Part shown: one piece after another, positions 45,700-57,450 of the stretch
Layout: each line of letters starts with the position of its first letter
How positions within the stretch are numbered: position 1 is the first letter of the stretch
Assembly (NCBI RefSeq): GCF_021155775.2
Contig: NC_060232.1
Location: 20,033,922-20,097,921 of the forward strand
Reading direction: 5' to 3'
Origin: Neodiprion pinetum
Taxonomy: Eukaryota; Arthropoda; Insecta; Hymenoptera; Diprionidae
DNA: 64,000 nucleotides
The notes under the pieces: generated by a model
What the model saw: only the letters and a program-made list of their open reading frames with translations
Databases searched by the model: none
What the model was told of the DNA's origin: nothing
Translations under genes and position numbers: made by a program

Positions 45700-46235
45700 T
45701 CAAAATATATGTATATCAAGTTAATTTAATTGTAAAGACTAATTGATTTTAGAATGAAAATACTCCAAATATTTAATAAAATTGAATTTAATCTGTACAA
45801 ACAGTTAACATTAGAATACATATTTTACTCATAACTTATCATTGGTTCTCATTTTATTTTTAAACCCCTCACTTACTCATGAAAATACTGATATGTACGT
45901 AATTGTACTAAGCGTCAGTCTTATAGTTACGATAATACTTATGAAAATTTGTCTACGTAAAAATATTCAATACATTATAAATACAGCCAGTAAATAGAAC
46001 TAAAGTTGCTCTTTTGAACTTTGAAGATCAAAGGTTGTCCCTTTCACGCGCATTTTTTTGCAAGTCTGCACCGGGATTCCTTTTAACATATCAATACAAT
46101 TTATTTATCAATAACCGGTATAGAGATTTACATAATGATATAGGTTAAAATATGTGTATATAAAAATTATATACACATAAACATACAATATAAAATTCTT
46201 TTTCTTCTTCTTCGTTTTATAGCTATACACCCACT
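45700..46235. other. 3' non-coding part of the Harbinger element
   Basis: AT-rich, with AATAAAATTG at 45775 as a likely polyadenylation signal. No coding frame seen. Confidence 0.4.
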
Positions 46236-46630
46236 ACAAAAAATTGTACGCGATTTGTTCCCGTTTTTTAGTTCCACTACGTGGCGCTAACGTTGTTGTG
46301 TTCATAAACTATAAAAATACTCAAGAGCTGCATGCCTATACGAATATCTTGCACAGGCTGAGAAATAAAATCCGAGCATCTTATTGGGGGATACATCGGA
46401 AATATTCCGAACATAACCGAACGTCGAATAAGACCGTCTCAAGCTCAGTCTTCGTCAAGACGGTCTTGAATGAAATAAGCTAGCGCTTGAGACCAAATTC
46501 TTGACGAAGACCGTCTTGTTTTCCGACTATGAATACATAGCATCTCAAGACGGTCTTGAACGAATAAGACGATCTTCACCAAGACGGTCTTAAGCACCGC
46601 CTTGAGACCTGACTATGAATACGGGCCTTA

Positions 46631-47033
46631 TTCTCAGAATTCAGGATAGCGCCTTCATTTTAATGACGATAAGACCAATTAGCGCTTCGCCGCTTGCTTC
46701 CCTAAACCAACCACCTCGCGCTAATCCCCCACCGAGATCTCATGTACTAATCAAAAACCTTACCCCCAATTATTTGATCATCCTTAGCCAATCATCCGAG
46801 ACCCGCGAGAAACCGCGACTCCTTTTGAACTCCTCCTACTTTCCCTCCAAGTCAACCCTTTCAGAGAACAGAAAAGTACAGAAGAACTTCAGACATCATA
46901 GACAACAGATCAGAACCTCACCGAAATCCTAGAATCAAATCACATTATAAGTAATTCAGAACCTCCGAGACTCATTAACAGTTTGTGATTGCGATAGTGA
47001 TTAACATCAGTTGGTACCACAATTGTAAACCTA
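46631..47033. other. Unassigned spacer between Harbinger and the THAP-DDE element
   Basis: Contains a plus frame (46615-46932) rich in Pro/Ser that starts inside the Harbinger end, so it is an artefact. No motif recognised. Confidence 0.35.
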
Positions 47034-48713
47034 CCCAGGTAGCATTCTGTCGCAAGTTCACGTTATGGTCGTCACGTGGCGCGTGCATGGCTCTGGCGGC
47101 AGACCACTATCTGCCTGTTTCCGCAATTGTAGGATGACATGCGCATGTGTGCTTTCGACAGAAGCTTGCTGCAGATCATGCATGATTCTCGAAGGGTCTG
47201 TCGGTATTCACGAAGAGCAGAATGCACAGGTTCTCATTGGCAAAAAAAAAAAAAAACTATATGTTGTGAGATTTTCTCATTTATTTCAAATATAATGTTC
47301 AAAATCACAGAACATGGCAGGTCATTCGTTGACTATAATCGTTATACTATATAATTATAATAATATTTATATTTTATATTATTAATATGCGGCTATAGTA
47401 AAATATATGATATATTACACCCATATACATCTATAGGTATAATATAAGTTTGCATATATTTTACTTTTACTTAAAGATAATTAGTTATAAAAGTGTTACA
47501 GTTACTCGCGAGCAAAAACGAACAAGAAAAACACTGACTTACAAATCTATGTCTGCAACAAGACTAGAAGAGAGGGTCTCTTCTACCGTTGTACAGTTAT
47601 TAATATAAATATGTCTTTAGTTACTTTTTTATACGTTGTAGCATAAAATTATTAACTACAGTTTATAATAGTATTGATAAACTGATATCAAATGAGTAGA
47701 ATAGTAGATAATAATAAAGTATTTGAAATTAAAAAATAAAAATTAATACTTTATATAAATGTTAGAAGACTAAAATTTATACCAGATACCAAAAGCGTCT
47801 ACAGTATCTAAATGTCAGCTATTTTATAGCTATGTTAGTACAAACCCGCCACATTTGTTGATATAGGTATAATGTTTCATTGGAAAACATATAGTTACAT
47901 ATCACTTGTGGATATCACAGCTGCAGTACCAATTATAAATACTATGCTTCAGCATAAACATAAAAACTAACATCACAGCTATGTGTACTAAAATATTTCT
48001 TAGTCAAACAAAGTACGTAGGTACGTATGTTTGAATACGCGTAGGATCTTTAATAGGCAAATTGTGGGTCTCTTATACCGCAGTGTCATTGTCCTGGGTG
48101 TTCAACCTTGTAACGATGAGCCATTTCAGTCATACATTTTTGTCTGCGACCCTCCACATGGACAGATCGATTGGCCCGTCATTTTGCATCCCGCAATCTT
48201 TTTTGTGCGCCCCGAATTGCCTCTTGCATCAGTCTCGCAAATTCTGTACAATCATGTGGCTGTGGTATTGTTCGACACTCACGTAAGGGATCTGCGCAAA
48301 CAATCATCGAAACCTTGCATTGAATATAGGGTAACGTATTATTAGTCAATAACGATAATCTTAGTCATACACACCAAAAAATACCTTTCCGATACAGGTA
48401 TTAAATAACTGTCGGAGATTCTCTTTATCTGAAACAGACTTTCCAGTCCAAGAGAATTTTTGTGTCAGGCTATCCGTCATGGCTTCCTTCAGAAATTGGT
48501 TGAGAGCATCTCTAGCTGTGACACCACCAACGTTAATAAGATAGTGTCTCTGAAATCCATATCACTCGTTTTTAAACTTGCAATAAACGTCACTGAAATT
48601 AGTTACCACCCGAGAAAAAATACACTATCGGGTGCTATGATAAAACTACAATGCCTACTAGAAATCGTTGTCTTTCAGGATCTTCTTGAAACTCTTGGAA
48701 TACTTCCAAGGAA

Positions 48714-49526
48714 TCAATCCAGAGCATCAGCTATGAAGCATCTGAACTTTATTTTTACTAAATGATTCTTGAAGTGGATACCACCGCTGGCGAAAACCTC
48801 TTGGACTTCATTTGTGAACATTTTAAAGAAATTGTTCGGATCTTTCGGCTTACCCTTCCCATAATAGACACCTGCGATAAGTATAGAGCTATCAGGAATA
48901 TTTATTATGCAGAACTGGATAGGCCAATACTGAGTTGAACAGTCTTTTGCGCCAGCAGCTCCACCAGTACTAACATCGATTTCTAAGATATTAGGTATGG
49001 CATATGTGTGTTTGGAAAGTTCTTTTAAAATTCCAGCAACAAAACTTACATGCCAATATTTTCCGGGTTCAACATCAATCAATTCAACGCGACGATTGCA
49101 AGTCCCAATCAATATTCTTACATCTTCTGGACGAGAAGCCAAACAGCAATGTGATCTGAGAACTGTAAGTATTGAGTTCGCCTGAACATTGTCCATGTTA
49201 TTCTCAATAAAACAATCAGCTAACTGTGTTCGAAAGCAATTTTTTAATCGAGTACTGCCTTCTTCACCCATAGACTGACTGCTACTATCGTCTTCATAGA
49301 TAGCATCTGAATTTGAACACCCATATTCGGAAGAATTATCTTTTGCCTCGCGAGCTAAGTTATTCCACGTAACTGAACTTTGCGGTTCGTAAGGAGGACT
49401 GTCATTTGGTAAAATAGATGCTACAACGTTTCCATTATTCAAAGATATTTCCTCAGAACTATCATTATTGACGATATTGCAACGTAAATAAGGATTAGCA
49501 TCGGCATGCCTCGCTATTCTAGTCAT
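48714..49526 (-). CDS. Transposon-associated protein, truncated C-terminus, family unnamed
   Basis: A 270-residue minus frame starts at ATG 49526. An acidic Ser/Asn-rich N-terminus is followed by NVQANSILTVLRSHCCLASRP and then STQYWPIQFCIINIPD, IAGVYYGKGKPKDPNNFF and KIKFRCFIADALD. The order WPI.., GVYxGxxKP, FIxDA is a domain widespread in insect transposon proteins, related by eye to the plant Transposase_21 type. In relatives the frame continues into a Cys-rich HxGxxxCxxC block, which is missing here, so the gene is probably cut at 48714. It is divergent to the THAP-DDE gene. Confidence 0.45.
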   Translation of the reverse strand: MTRIARHADANPYLRCNIVNNDSSEEISLNNGNVVASILPNDSPPYEPQSSVTWNNLAREAKDNSSEYGCSNSDAIYEDDSSSQSMGEEGSTRLKNCFRTQLADCFIENNMDNVQANSILTVLRSHCCLASRPEDVRILIGTCNRRVELIDVEPGKYWHVSFVAGILKELSKHTYAIPNILEIDVSTGGAAGAKDCSTQYWPIQFCIINIPDSSILIAGVYYGKGKPKDPNNFFKMFTNEVQEVFASGGIHFKNHLVKIKFRCFIADALD

Positions 49527-50065
49527 TCAAACGATTACGCCGTTGCCTTTGTATGAGTTGACTAAAGGGGTTTCGTTTCAGCCTAATCATGATTCAAGCA
49601 TGTATATAGACAAGCTACAGAAATTATTAATAATATTGCATATAGTTATAGTAGAGGCAACAAATACGAATCTCTGAGAATTACGTGACTTTAAATTAGA
49701 CGAAATATCACTTTTGTACGTAAAAGTAATAGCAATGGCCAAAAATTTAGCTTAAAAAGTGAGCTAATATAGGTAATATTGTATTATATGACAACATTTG
49801 TAGACGACATACAGGTCTCCATATGTGCATTAATTTTGAAAGATAATTTGAAACAACACTTACCCTGTGAAATGAGGTAATGTATTTCTTTATGTTTTCC
49901 TTCCAGCACGTGTATGTCTTACGGCTAATAAAATATCGTCGACTATTCGCTGTGAGCCGCCGCTTGGAGGAGAGCTGCGAAACGATCGCAGCGCGCGAGG
50001 TGGCGAGTAGTGAGTTGAGCCAGCGTGTGTTGTGATAGCATTTTGTATGAGAAACAATAGACGGT

Positions 50066-51902
50066 ATGTGGAATTACACTTGTGTTGTTAACTGCAAAAA
50101 TAACGGTAAAACTAGTAATTGTATATTTTACAAGTTTCCAACTGCATCACATAAAATAGTTCAAAGGCAAAAATGGATTGCTGCTGTGAAAAGAAAAAAG
50201 TAAGTAACATAACTTTACTTTCGATGCCTTAGTTTTCTATATTTTTAAAATCAAGCCAACTATATCAATAGGTGAACTGTTATGCTATCTTCATGAAACA
50301 CTATATAAATACATAAGTATTATTTTTTTTTACAGTCCTGACGGTTCAAAGTGGAGTCCAAAAACTCATCATGTAATATGTAATGCTCATTTCATTGGCA
50401 AGAAAAAATCAGATGATCCTGCGAGTCCAAGCTACGCGCCAACTCTATTCCCTCCAGTTTATCATGCAAAGCAAGTAAATGAAAGAGCTGTTTTGAGCAG
50501 GTAAATGTATGAGAAGTAAAAAAATAATTATAAAATAAATAATATATACATCGATATTTATATAATAACCTATGTATCTATTAATTATAGGTACAATCGA
50601 CTCATGAACCGTAGAAATACTCTTCACAAGCATAACATCGGAGTGAATTGTGATACTGGAAATCAAGTTAATAACGACCCCAACAATGTTGTCAATAATA
50701 GTGGACGTGAACCTATGGATATAAGCAGTGCCGAAGTAATTTTAAAAAGTGATCAAGAGTGTCAAGTAGATTTTGTAAGTTCTGCTGGTATCGAACAAAC
50801 AAAAACTTTCACTTGTAACAGATATATTTACATGACTAACTACTGCGATGCTGAAGTTCAAACTGAAATACCGGAAATTGCCACTCTCAAAACTATTGTG
50901 AATAGGAAAAAAATGAAAGATGAAGAGGTACAATGCGGCACATCGTTAACAGATAGAGTAGATAAGTCGGTTGGTTTTAACGAGGCTGTAGTTAAACAAA
51001 ATAGGAAACAGCGTAGTTTCTGTGGTTTTCCATCTATTAAGACCGATGAAGATTTATTAGATATTGCTGGAGTGAACTTCCAGAACTTTAATTTTTTAAT
51101 ATCTAAAACCGAAAACCCATCGGAAAGATCTACAATAACAAGAGAACAGAGGCTTTTAATTTTTTTAGTGAAAATAAAAACTGGACTGACATTTTCAGCC
51201 ATAGCAATTTTCTTTGGTTTACATCGGTCAACTATCTCCAAGAGATTCTTTTCAACTTTACAATATTTGAATTCGTCAATTGCAAATTTAGTGTTTTGGC
51301 CAAGTAGAGCTGCCGTACAGAAAACTATGCCGGAATGTTTTAAACCTCAGTACTCTAATACTCGGGTTATCATAGACTGCACTGAATTCAAGATAAATGT
51401 TCCGTCAAGTGTTGACGCCCGTATTTACTGTTATTTTCATTATAAGAAAGGTTTTACAGCAAAAGTACTGATTGGAATCACACCATCTGGGTTCATCTGT
51501 TTCAAATCGAAAGTTGCTGGCGGTAGAAAAGGTGATTCCCAATTAACTATTGAATCGAATTTGGTAGATTCATTGGAAGATGGTGATGTGATTTTAGCAG
51601 ATAAAGGTTTTCCTGAAATCAGATCTATCATTGATGCAAGTGGTAAACGAGTATTTCTTATTATGCCACCATTTTTGGAAAAAAAATCTGAATTTTCGAA
51701 AGAAGAAACAGATCTGACTTACAACATCGCAAGAGTTCAAATTCATGTAGAAAGAATTATGCAACGACTTAAAACATATCAAATTTTGTATAAAATTCCA
51801 GAACATTTGTTCTTTTGCATCGATAATATTATTCATGTTATCTGCGTCTTAGTAAATTTACAGCCACCAATTTTTTCTAATAAAACAAAAACTATCAAGT
51901 AG
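50066..51902 (+). CDS. Intact THAP-DDE transposase, three exons, 536 residues
   Basis: Exons 50066-50199, 50336-50500 and 50591-51902 (stop TAG) are bounded by GTAAGT/TACAG and GTAAAT/ATAG sites and sum to 1611 bp with the frame kept. The N-terminal THAP finger runs from CVVNCKNN over FYKFPT and QKWIAAVKRK to VICNAHF and YAPTLFPP. A linker with DQECQVDF and CDAEVQTEI follows, then a helix-turn-helix (LTFSAIAIFFGLHRSTIS). The DDE_4-type catalytic core has candidate residues Asp362 (IIDCTEF), Asp437 (VILADKGF) and Glu487 (IHVERIMQRL). The protein would cut and paste the 47034-52456 element. No stop or shift was found. The exon pattern matches the pseudogene at 26905-28406. Confidence 0.85.
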
Positions 51903-52456
51903 AATAATAAAAACCTTTATTCGTAAAAGGTAGTGGTTTTCATTGTGTATTTATTAATATTATATTGCTACATACTACTGGAGTTTCAACTCGTTGTTAT
52001 TTTCAACTTTTCACTTCACTGTTACAATGGAAATATCACTTATTTGATAATATTTTGCTGATTTGGATATTTATCAGCATGCCTCTAATGTAAATTAACA
52101 CGCCGGCTATTTAGCTTTTGAAACCGCTAGGTGGCGGTACGAGCGAGGCTCACAGCGAATATATTTACACGTTTTCCTGGGAAGCCCAAGCTTCCCCGGT
52201 TCCCGCTGTTATTGTATGTAATATATAGGGTATAAGCATCCTGCGCGCACGTGCGGGAAGCTTGCGAAGTACGGAGAACATAATTGCGGCAGACGTCGCA
52301 TGAATGCTGCAGCAAGCTCTGTTTGACAGTCCCATACAGCTTTGCTGTTTGCTCGCTTGTTTTGCGTCGCCATACAGCAATCATGCATTATTCTGCCGCA
52401 TGGCGCTGCCGATCAAGATCTTGCATGATCTGACGGCGCATGAGATGCTACCTGGG

Positions 52457-53380
52457 TACCATTGAGAACTAGAAGGAGATTGTTAATAAATGTGTAGTTA
52501 ACCCAAGTTTTGTTATAAATAATTATTTCAATCACGCGTAGTGATGGTTGGCACGAGTCTTAACCCGTGGTCTTACCTAACAAACTCTCAGAATTGTAGC
52601 CGAATTGAACGAGAAGATCTGAGGAGCTGATCAGCGGATTCCCGAGATTTACATATACCAACTACGTAAGTCAGGAAAATAATTTAAATCACGCAGCGAA
52701 TCAGAATCGACTCGAAACGTTCCTCTCAGAACGTAACACTACTATACTCTAATCTCCCTATTGGCAATACTGTTCAAGTCCAGCCATTGCTGTCATAGGT
52801 AACTGTAGGTGACATCAACCAGGTACGAAGAGTGAAGTGATAGATTTACCTAATTTGGATAAAATAAGGGAAAATATTCAACACATTTTTTATTTTTGAA
52901 GCATCTCAAGACCTATATGGATTATCGACGTTTCCAGAGAATGGCTGCAGCCGTCCCCAATTTATATCAAAATGCTGGTGTCCTCAAATATGTTGGCAAC
53001 CGCACAGAAGGTAAGCCTACTTAAAGTTGATACTTAACTGCACTCTGTACATGTAATTATCAAGTTCGTTGTGTTACTCACGTATTACCTCGTAATATCT
53101 AAAAAAAAGGTGTGCGTCGTGGGACGTGCGATAGAAATGATAAATTCGGTGGAGTATCGTCTGTCGATGTTTTCATCGCACTTTTTTTTGTGCTAATACC
53201 AAATCATCTGCACCACCTGAGGGGCAGGGGAGGGGGGACAGAAGGCGCAGACTCAGTACGAATTAATAGTCCAGGAAATATAGGGACATGAGCGTTATTA
53301 TCTTGGGGCAAACTGACTTTTCTAGGCGGGTAGTAAAAATGCTTTACGTACACATATCAGGACAATCTCTTAAAACTTAG
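52457..53380. other. Unassigned region with one possible coding exon
   Basis: At 52917-53009 an ATG frame (MDYRRFQRMAAAVPNLYQNA...) of 31 codons ends at a donor-like GTAAGC, preceded by an acceptor-like TTTTTGAAG at about 52898. It may be an exon of a host gene or of another transposon; no partner exon was identified. The rest of the stretch shows nothing recognisable. Confidence 0.25.
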
Positions 53381-53384
53381 AAAT

Positions 53385-53645
53385 CAACTGCGCATGCGCG
53401 AGATTCATCGGCTGTTCTTGCAGCCTGTAGTTGATACGAATTTTTGAGGTTAGAATCTCAAATAATTGATATAGTGACGCGGAAAGGTTCAGGAAGCATT
53501 TGTTATTGGGTCGGAAAGTCAATTCTACAAAGAACGGTCGGAATTTAATGCTTATGCGCTTTGAAAATTCGTTTTATTCGATGAAAATAAGAAATCGGTT
53601 TAAATGTTGGGTGCTTGGAAAAAACGAAGCAGGTATGTGGGAACT
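53385..53645. repeat. Left arm of a 10-kb-spaced inverted repeat
   Basis: The sequence from GCGCATGCGCGAGATTCATC to about 53645 (TTTAAATGTTGGGTGCTTGG) returns inverted at about 63625-63925 (CCAAGCATCCAACATTTAAA, ATTCTAACCTCAAAAATTCG). Matching is clear but divergent, and the right arm has an extra piece of about 50 bp. Confidence 0.7.
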
Positions 53646-53754
53646 GTTTATTCAATCATTTCTATGATTTCATGTATTAGAAATGACAATGAAATTTTTT
53701 TCTACTAACAGGAAATACAGTCAAGATAATTACATCTTTGCTATTCACTGATAT

Positions 53755-54060
53755 CCCTACTAAAAATCGAGGCATGAGATCTGATGTAAGATGTCATGTG
53801 AGAAGTTACGTGAGAGAATATGAGATCTGATATCACATCTGATATTACCTCATATGAGTTTCCGCACGTGTTTACATTAGATCTCAGTAACGAATTTCGA
53901 ACTGAGCCTTTATATGAGATCTTTTACGAGTTCTCATGTCAGATATTTTCTATGATTTTTGTTAGATCTCAATTGTAATTTTATTTGAGATCCTAGATCG
54001 TATTTTATTCGAGATCTCGTCCTAGATATCCTGGTCACAAATTGTACTTGAAATTTGAAG
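53755..54060. repeat. Left arm of an inverted repeat with AGATCT palindromes
   Basis: Starts CCCTACTAAAAATCGAGGCA and contains many GAGATCTGAT/ATCAGATCTC-like words. The inverted partner ends AGTAGGG at 60564. The left arm has about 60 bp more than the right. AT flanks both sides, so both arms may be ends of one element of 6.8 kb. Confidence 0.7.
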
Positions 54061-54284
54061 AAAAATAATAGGTAAGTCAGAAATTGTTGTATATTTGGAT
54101 CGCAAAACATTGTGCAATCAATTTTTTTTTTATTCATCACATAGTAAAGTTACATAAACATTATTTTGGTAACAATCAATTTAGATGATCCACATTGCAA
54201 TTTCTTTATTATTACAAATTATTGTTTGCATTTCTGAGGTAACTAAGATTGTAATTGTAATTTATACTTTATTGAAGTGAAGTA

Positions 54285-54530
54285 CCAGGTGTGGCTATTA
54301 AATGACCAGACTGAAGTTATAACACTTTTTATTCGTCACCAATTACAATAGAAGTTTTATTGCCTTCAATGTACTCCGTTGGCGATCCTTACACCGCTCC
54401 ATACAACGCTTGCAGTATTGAAAGCAGTGCTGGAAGTCCTCTTCTGTCAGCTGGTTGAAAACCTCCGTCGCTTTTGCTTAAACCGCTTCTGCACTGTCAA
54501 ATCCTGTCCCCTTCAGCGCTGATATATATC
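54285..54530 (-). pseudogene. Mariner (MLE) 3' remnant with one terminal repeat
   Basis: A TA at 54283-54284 is followed by CCAGGTGTGGCTATTAAATG, a mariner-type terminus. On the minus strand the last part of a mariner transposase is legible (AKATEVFNQLTEEDFQHCFQ, then MERCKDRQ), with a stop early in the piece. Only the C-terminal 50 or so residues and the 3' end remain. Confidence 0.8.
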
Positions 54531-54756
54531 TATTTATGTTCAGGAGCATACGAGGATTGATATTTTATATATATATATATATATAAAAACGAATATACAT
54601 CAAGTGTATATAAAAATAGAAAATAAAAATAGAAAAGAAAAAAATAAAAAATATAATATGAAAAAAGTAGAAATCTAAGAAGATTTAACACTAGGATAAT
54701 AACAAAAATGTGCGTAAGCTTTAATAGTTAACAATAATACTAGGATTTTAGATTAT

Positions 54757-55914
54757 TTAAATTTCATTTTTAAGTAATGCTTCAACGTCTGTAGTTTTGA
54801 ACCACTTTACGATTTCCGTTGTCACTTTCTTCTTCAATCTGGTTTCACAGTTGAGCAGTTTGATTCGGAGTGCGGTTGGCATGGAGTTGATAATTTTTAG
54901 ACCTATGTATTCATAGCTTTTTTGTTCTATGGTTTTACGCCTTAATGGAATTCTCAATTGTTGAGCTGTAGTTCGTCTTGTAGTTCTTTTGGATTCATTT
55001 GCAGGTTCTTTTTCGATTCCCTCAGTACTCAGGTACAGGATTGTTTTCAAGGCAAAAGTTTCTTTAATTGTCAAGTGTTTTGATTCCTTGAGTAGTTGTT
55101 CAGAGGAGTATCTTCTTGGCTTATTGGAGATTATTTTTAGAACCCTTTTCTCGATGACTTCTACTTGTTTTATCGTGGTTTTGTTCATTCCTCCCCACAG
55201 TAAGATTCCATATCTCAGTATCGAAATGAAAAGCGCATGGTATAAGCATGTAGCAAGTATTTTTTCGTGGAAAACATTTCTCATTTTAGCGAATATAAAT
55301 GGTAAATATCTTAATGTTTTACATAAACCGTCGACATGATGGTCCCAACGGAGATGGCTATCGATTATCACTCCTAAGTATTTAGTTTTTTCAGCGACTT
55401 GTATATCAAGGTTGTTTAGCTCATGTTTGAAAGATATCTTTTCCCAGGTTGGTATAGATGATTTGAGAGAACCGTATAGCATAGCTTGAGTTTTTGTTAC
55501 ATTCACTGTTAAGGAGTTATTTGCAAACCATTCATAGATTTTTGGCATCTCTTTTTCTCCATTTTCTCTTAGTTTATCCCATGTTTGATCTTCAAAAATA
55601 ATGGAGGTATCATCAGCAAAAGAGTAGATTTTACCAGAGCAGTTGAGATTGTAGAGGTCATTCAAGTAAAGTATGAAGAGCAGTGGTCCAATTACGGTTC
55701 CCTGCGGTACCCCATATTCCATGATTTTAGGTTCGCTTAGAGTGTTTTCAATTTCAACTACTTGCTCTCTTCCTTCAAGATAGCTTTTTATTAGAGCCTG
55801 AGGCACGCCTCTAATTCCTATTAGTTCTAATTTCTTCAGTAAAATTTCATGGTCTAGAGTGTCAAAGACCTTTGCCAGGTCAATGAATAGGGGAAGTCCG
55901 GGCAAAGTGAACAC
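54757..55914 (-). pseudogene. LINE reverse transcriptase, N-terminally truncated by an insertion
   Basis: The open frame begins inside RT domain A (LFIDLAKVFDTLDHEILLKK, about 55830-55890). It continues with GVPQGTVIGPLLFILYLNDL (about 55660-55720) and YSFADDTSIIF (about 55600), then a thumb and C-terminal region (RYGILLWGG at about 55200) to the stop near 54757. The frame of 385 codons is free of stops. The first RT blocks (about 120 residues in relatives) are absent at the insertion border. Confidence 0.85.
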
Positions 55915-57370
55915 CTTAACGTTTGATGAGTTATAGAAAAAAAAACCAACAGATATGAAAATAAAACAAATAATCTATATGAATTAGTCTTTATTAAAGT
56001 TTTTAATATAATCAACAAAAATATGCCAACATCAGTATTTTAATTATAATTATAAATAATATTGAAAGGTATGCTGCTATGCACTTTGCCCAGAGCACCG
56101 GGTAAAGTGGATAGGACATTAGGGCAAAGTGAATACAAGTAGCCGTGTGGTTCCGGCAGAGTAAAATACATGAGGATCACTCCATCTGTTCTCGTGGATG
56201 TCGTACGAGTTGACTAAGGCATACAGACATCAATATAAGATCTCTAAACAGCCTCCCCAACCCGTCAAAGCTTTTATTTATCAGCGCAGACGTCACAAAC
56301 ATATTGGCCCTGTCCTTTATATGCTGTGCATTTTTCGTGACTCCATTGTTTACAGGAATTGCACTGAATCCAGTCATCAACAGGTTTTTTGTTTACTTCT
56401 ATGTAATGTTCTCCTCAAAAATAGCACACACAATCTGCTTCATTTTCTTTATCATGAACCTTACGTTTTTTATTTTTAATATCTTTGGTCGTTGTTGCCT
56501 TTTTCTTTGTCTTTTGTTTAGTATTTAATTTTTTTATGTCTTCTTTTACTTTAGTGTTTACTTTGACAAATTTGACTTTCTGCTCTTCCTTCACAGGCGT
56601 ACTTGCACCTCAGACTTATTAATCTTTCCTTTGCGGGTACCTAAAGGAACGTGTGCAGTTGGAAGCGGTCTTACTTCTTTTGGACTAAAATAAGCTTGAG
56701 GACGATTGAATCCTTTAATTCTGCCAATTGACGTTGCTTCAGGAACTCTGAGAGTAATTTGTGGATTTCGGCTCATAAATCCTGCTAGCCAATCATCACC
56801 AGCCTTTTCACTTTTGTCCCAACTTGGCGGGTATGTGAGATTATTCTTTTTTGCGTAAGCGAAAACCATCGCTTTGAAATCTTCTCGGGTTAACTCATAA
56901 AACATACTGTCCATCTCTTGCAAATATGTTTGAAGATCGCCTTCCTGTTGATCGTTGAAAATTTTACGAAAACGTCCAAGCTAAGCAGTTGAACTGCCTT
57001 TTTTCCAATGCCTATAGAGAGTAACATAAGGTAAACCATACTTTTTTGCCGTCGTTTTTACGGGAATACCAGAGTTGCAGTCTGCTATTGCAAACACCAT
57101 ACTATCTTCACTCCATTGAGCGTGATTCGTCTTCCTTTTGTATTTTTTTACCATCTAAAACAACAGAAAAGCAAAATTACTCAGAATGTATTAAAAACAA
57201 ATCAAGGTGAAATATCTCGTATGTTTTGTGGTTTATCGATTAGTTGCTAATAGTGTATGATTCTCTCAAAATAACAGCTTAACCTGTTTTTTGACAAATT
57301 GAGCAGAAAACGGACAAAAAACCAAAAAAAAAGTGATAATCTTATATATGAGTTACAGGGCAAAGTGGAT
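55900..57370 (-). mobile_element. Internally deleted jerky/pogo-type transposon remnant
   Basis: Starts at 57370 with CACTTTGCCC and ends near 55900 with another CACTTTGCCC, both in the same orientation, so the true TIR arrangement is unclear. It contains the transposase remnant described at 56280-57160. The surrounding LINE frame breaks exactly at these borders. Confidence 0.5.
56280..57160 (-). pseudogene. Jerky/pogo-like transposase: HTH domains and a PHD-like tail, DDE lost
   Basis: The minus strand encodes a pipsqueak-type HTH (SGIPVKTTAKKYGLPYVTLY, about 57010-57090) and a CENPB-type HTH (MFYELTREDFKAMVFAYAKK; DDWLAGFMSRNPQITLRVPE; FNRPQ, about 56690-56910). It then jumps straight to a C-terminal Lys-rich region and a Cys/His finger (WIQCNSCKQWSHEKC..YVCDVC, about 56285-56370). 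The DDE domain between them is missing. Stops lie at about 56980 and 56415. This is an internal deletion derivative. Confidence 0.75.
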
Positions 57371-57450
57371 ATCGGCAATTAAATCCCCGACAGTTTTTAG
57401 GCATTTTGAGCTTATGTTGTCATGCCCTGGATATTTGGAGTATTTTAGTT

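Larger units (their letters stand above)
43685..46627 (+). mobile_element. PIF/Harbinger element, TTA TSD, palindromic subterminal repeats
   Basis: The ends GGCCGGTATTCATAGTC (43685) and GACTATGAATACGGGCC (46627) are inverted copies flanked by TTA (43682-43684, 46628-46630), the hallmark of PIF/Harbinger. At least nine AAGACGGTCTT / AAGACCGTCTT-like palindromes crowd the first 250 and last 230 bp; these are probably transposase-binding sites. One transposase gene lies inside. The neighbouring Myb-like second protein of many Harbingers was not seen. Confidence 0.9.
47034..52456 (+). mobile_element. THAP-DDE transposon (ISL2EU/IS4EU-like), TA TSD, apparently complete
   Basis: The left end CCCAGGTAGCATTCTG and right end GATGCTACCTGGG are inverted, and TA flanks both (47032-47033, 52457-52458). 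Subterminal sequences also correspond (GGCAG and GCTTGCTGCAG words on both sides). Inside lie an intact THAP-DDE transposase (50066-51902, plus) and a second transposon-type frame (48714-49526, minus). The long AT-rich part 47290-48030 holds no gene. THAP plus DDE_4-type catalytic domain with a 2-bp duplication fits the ISL2EU/IS4EU group as I know it. Confidence 0.75.

Noticed and set aside
48031..48765. Plus-strand open frames in the THAP-DDE transposon
   Set aside because: No motif, low-complexity junctions and overlap with the opposite, better-supported frame at 48714-49526.
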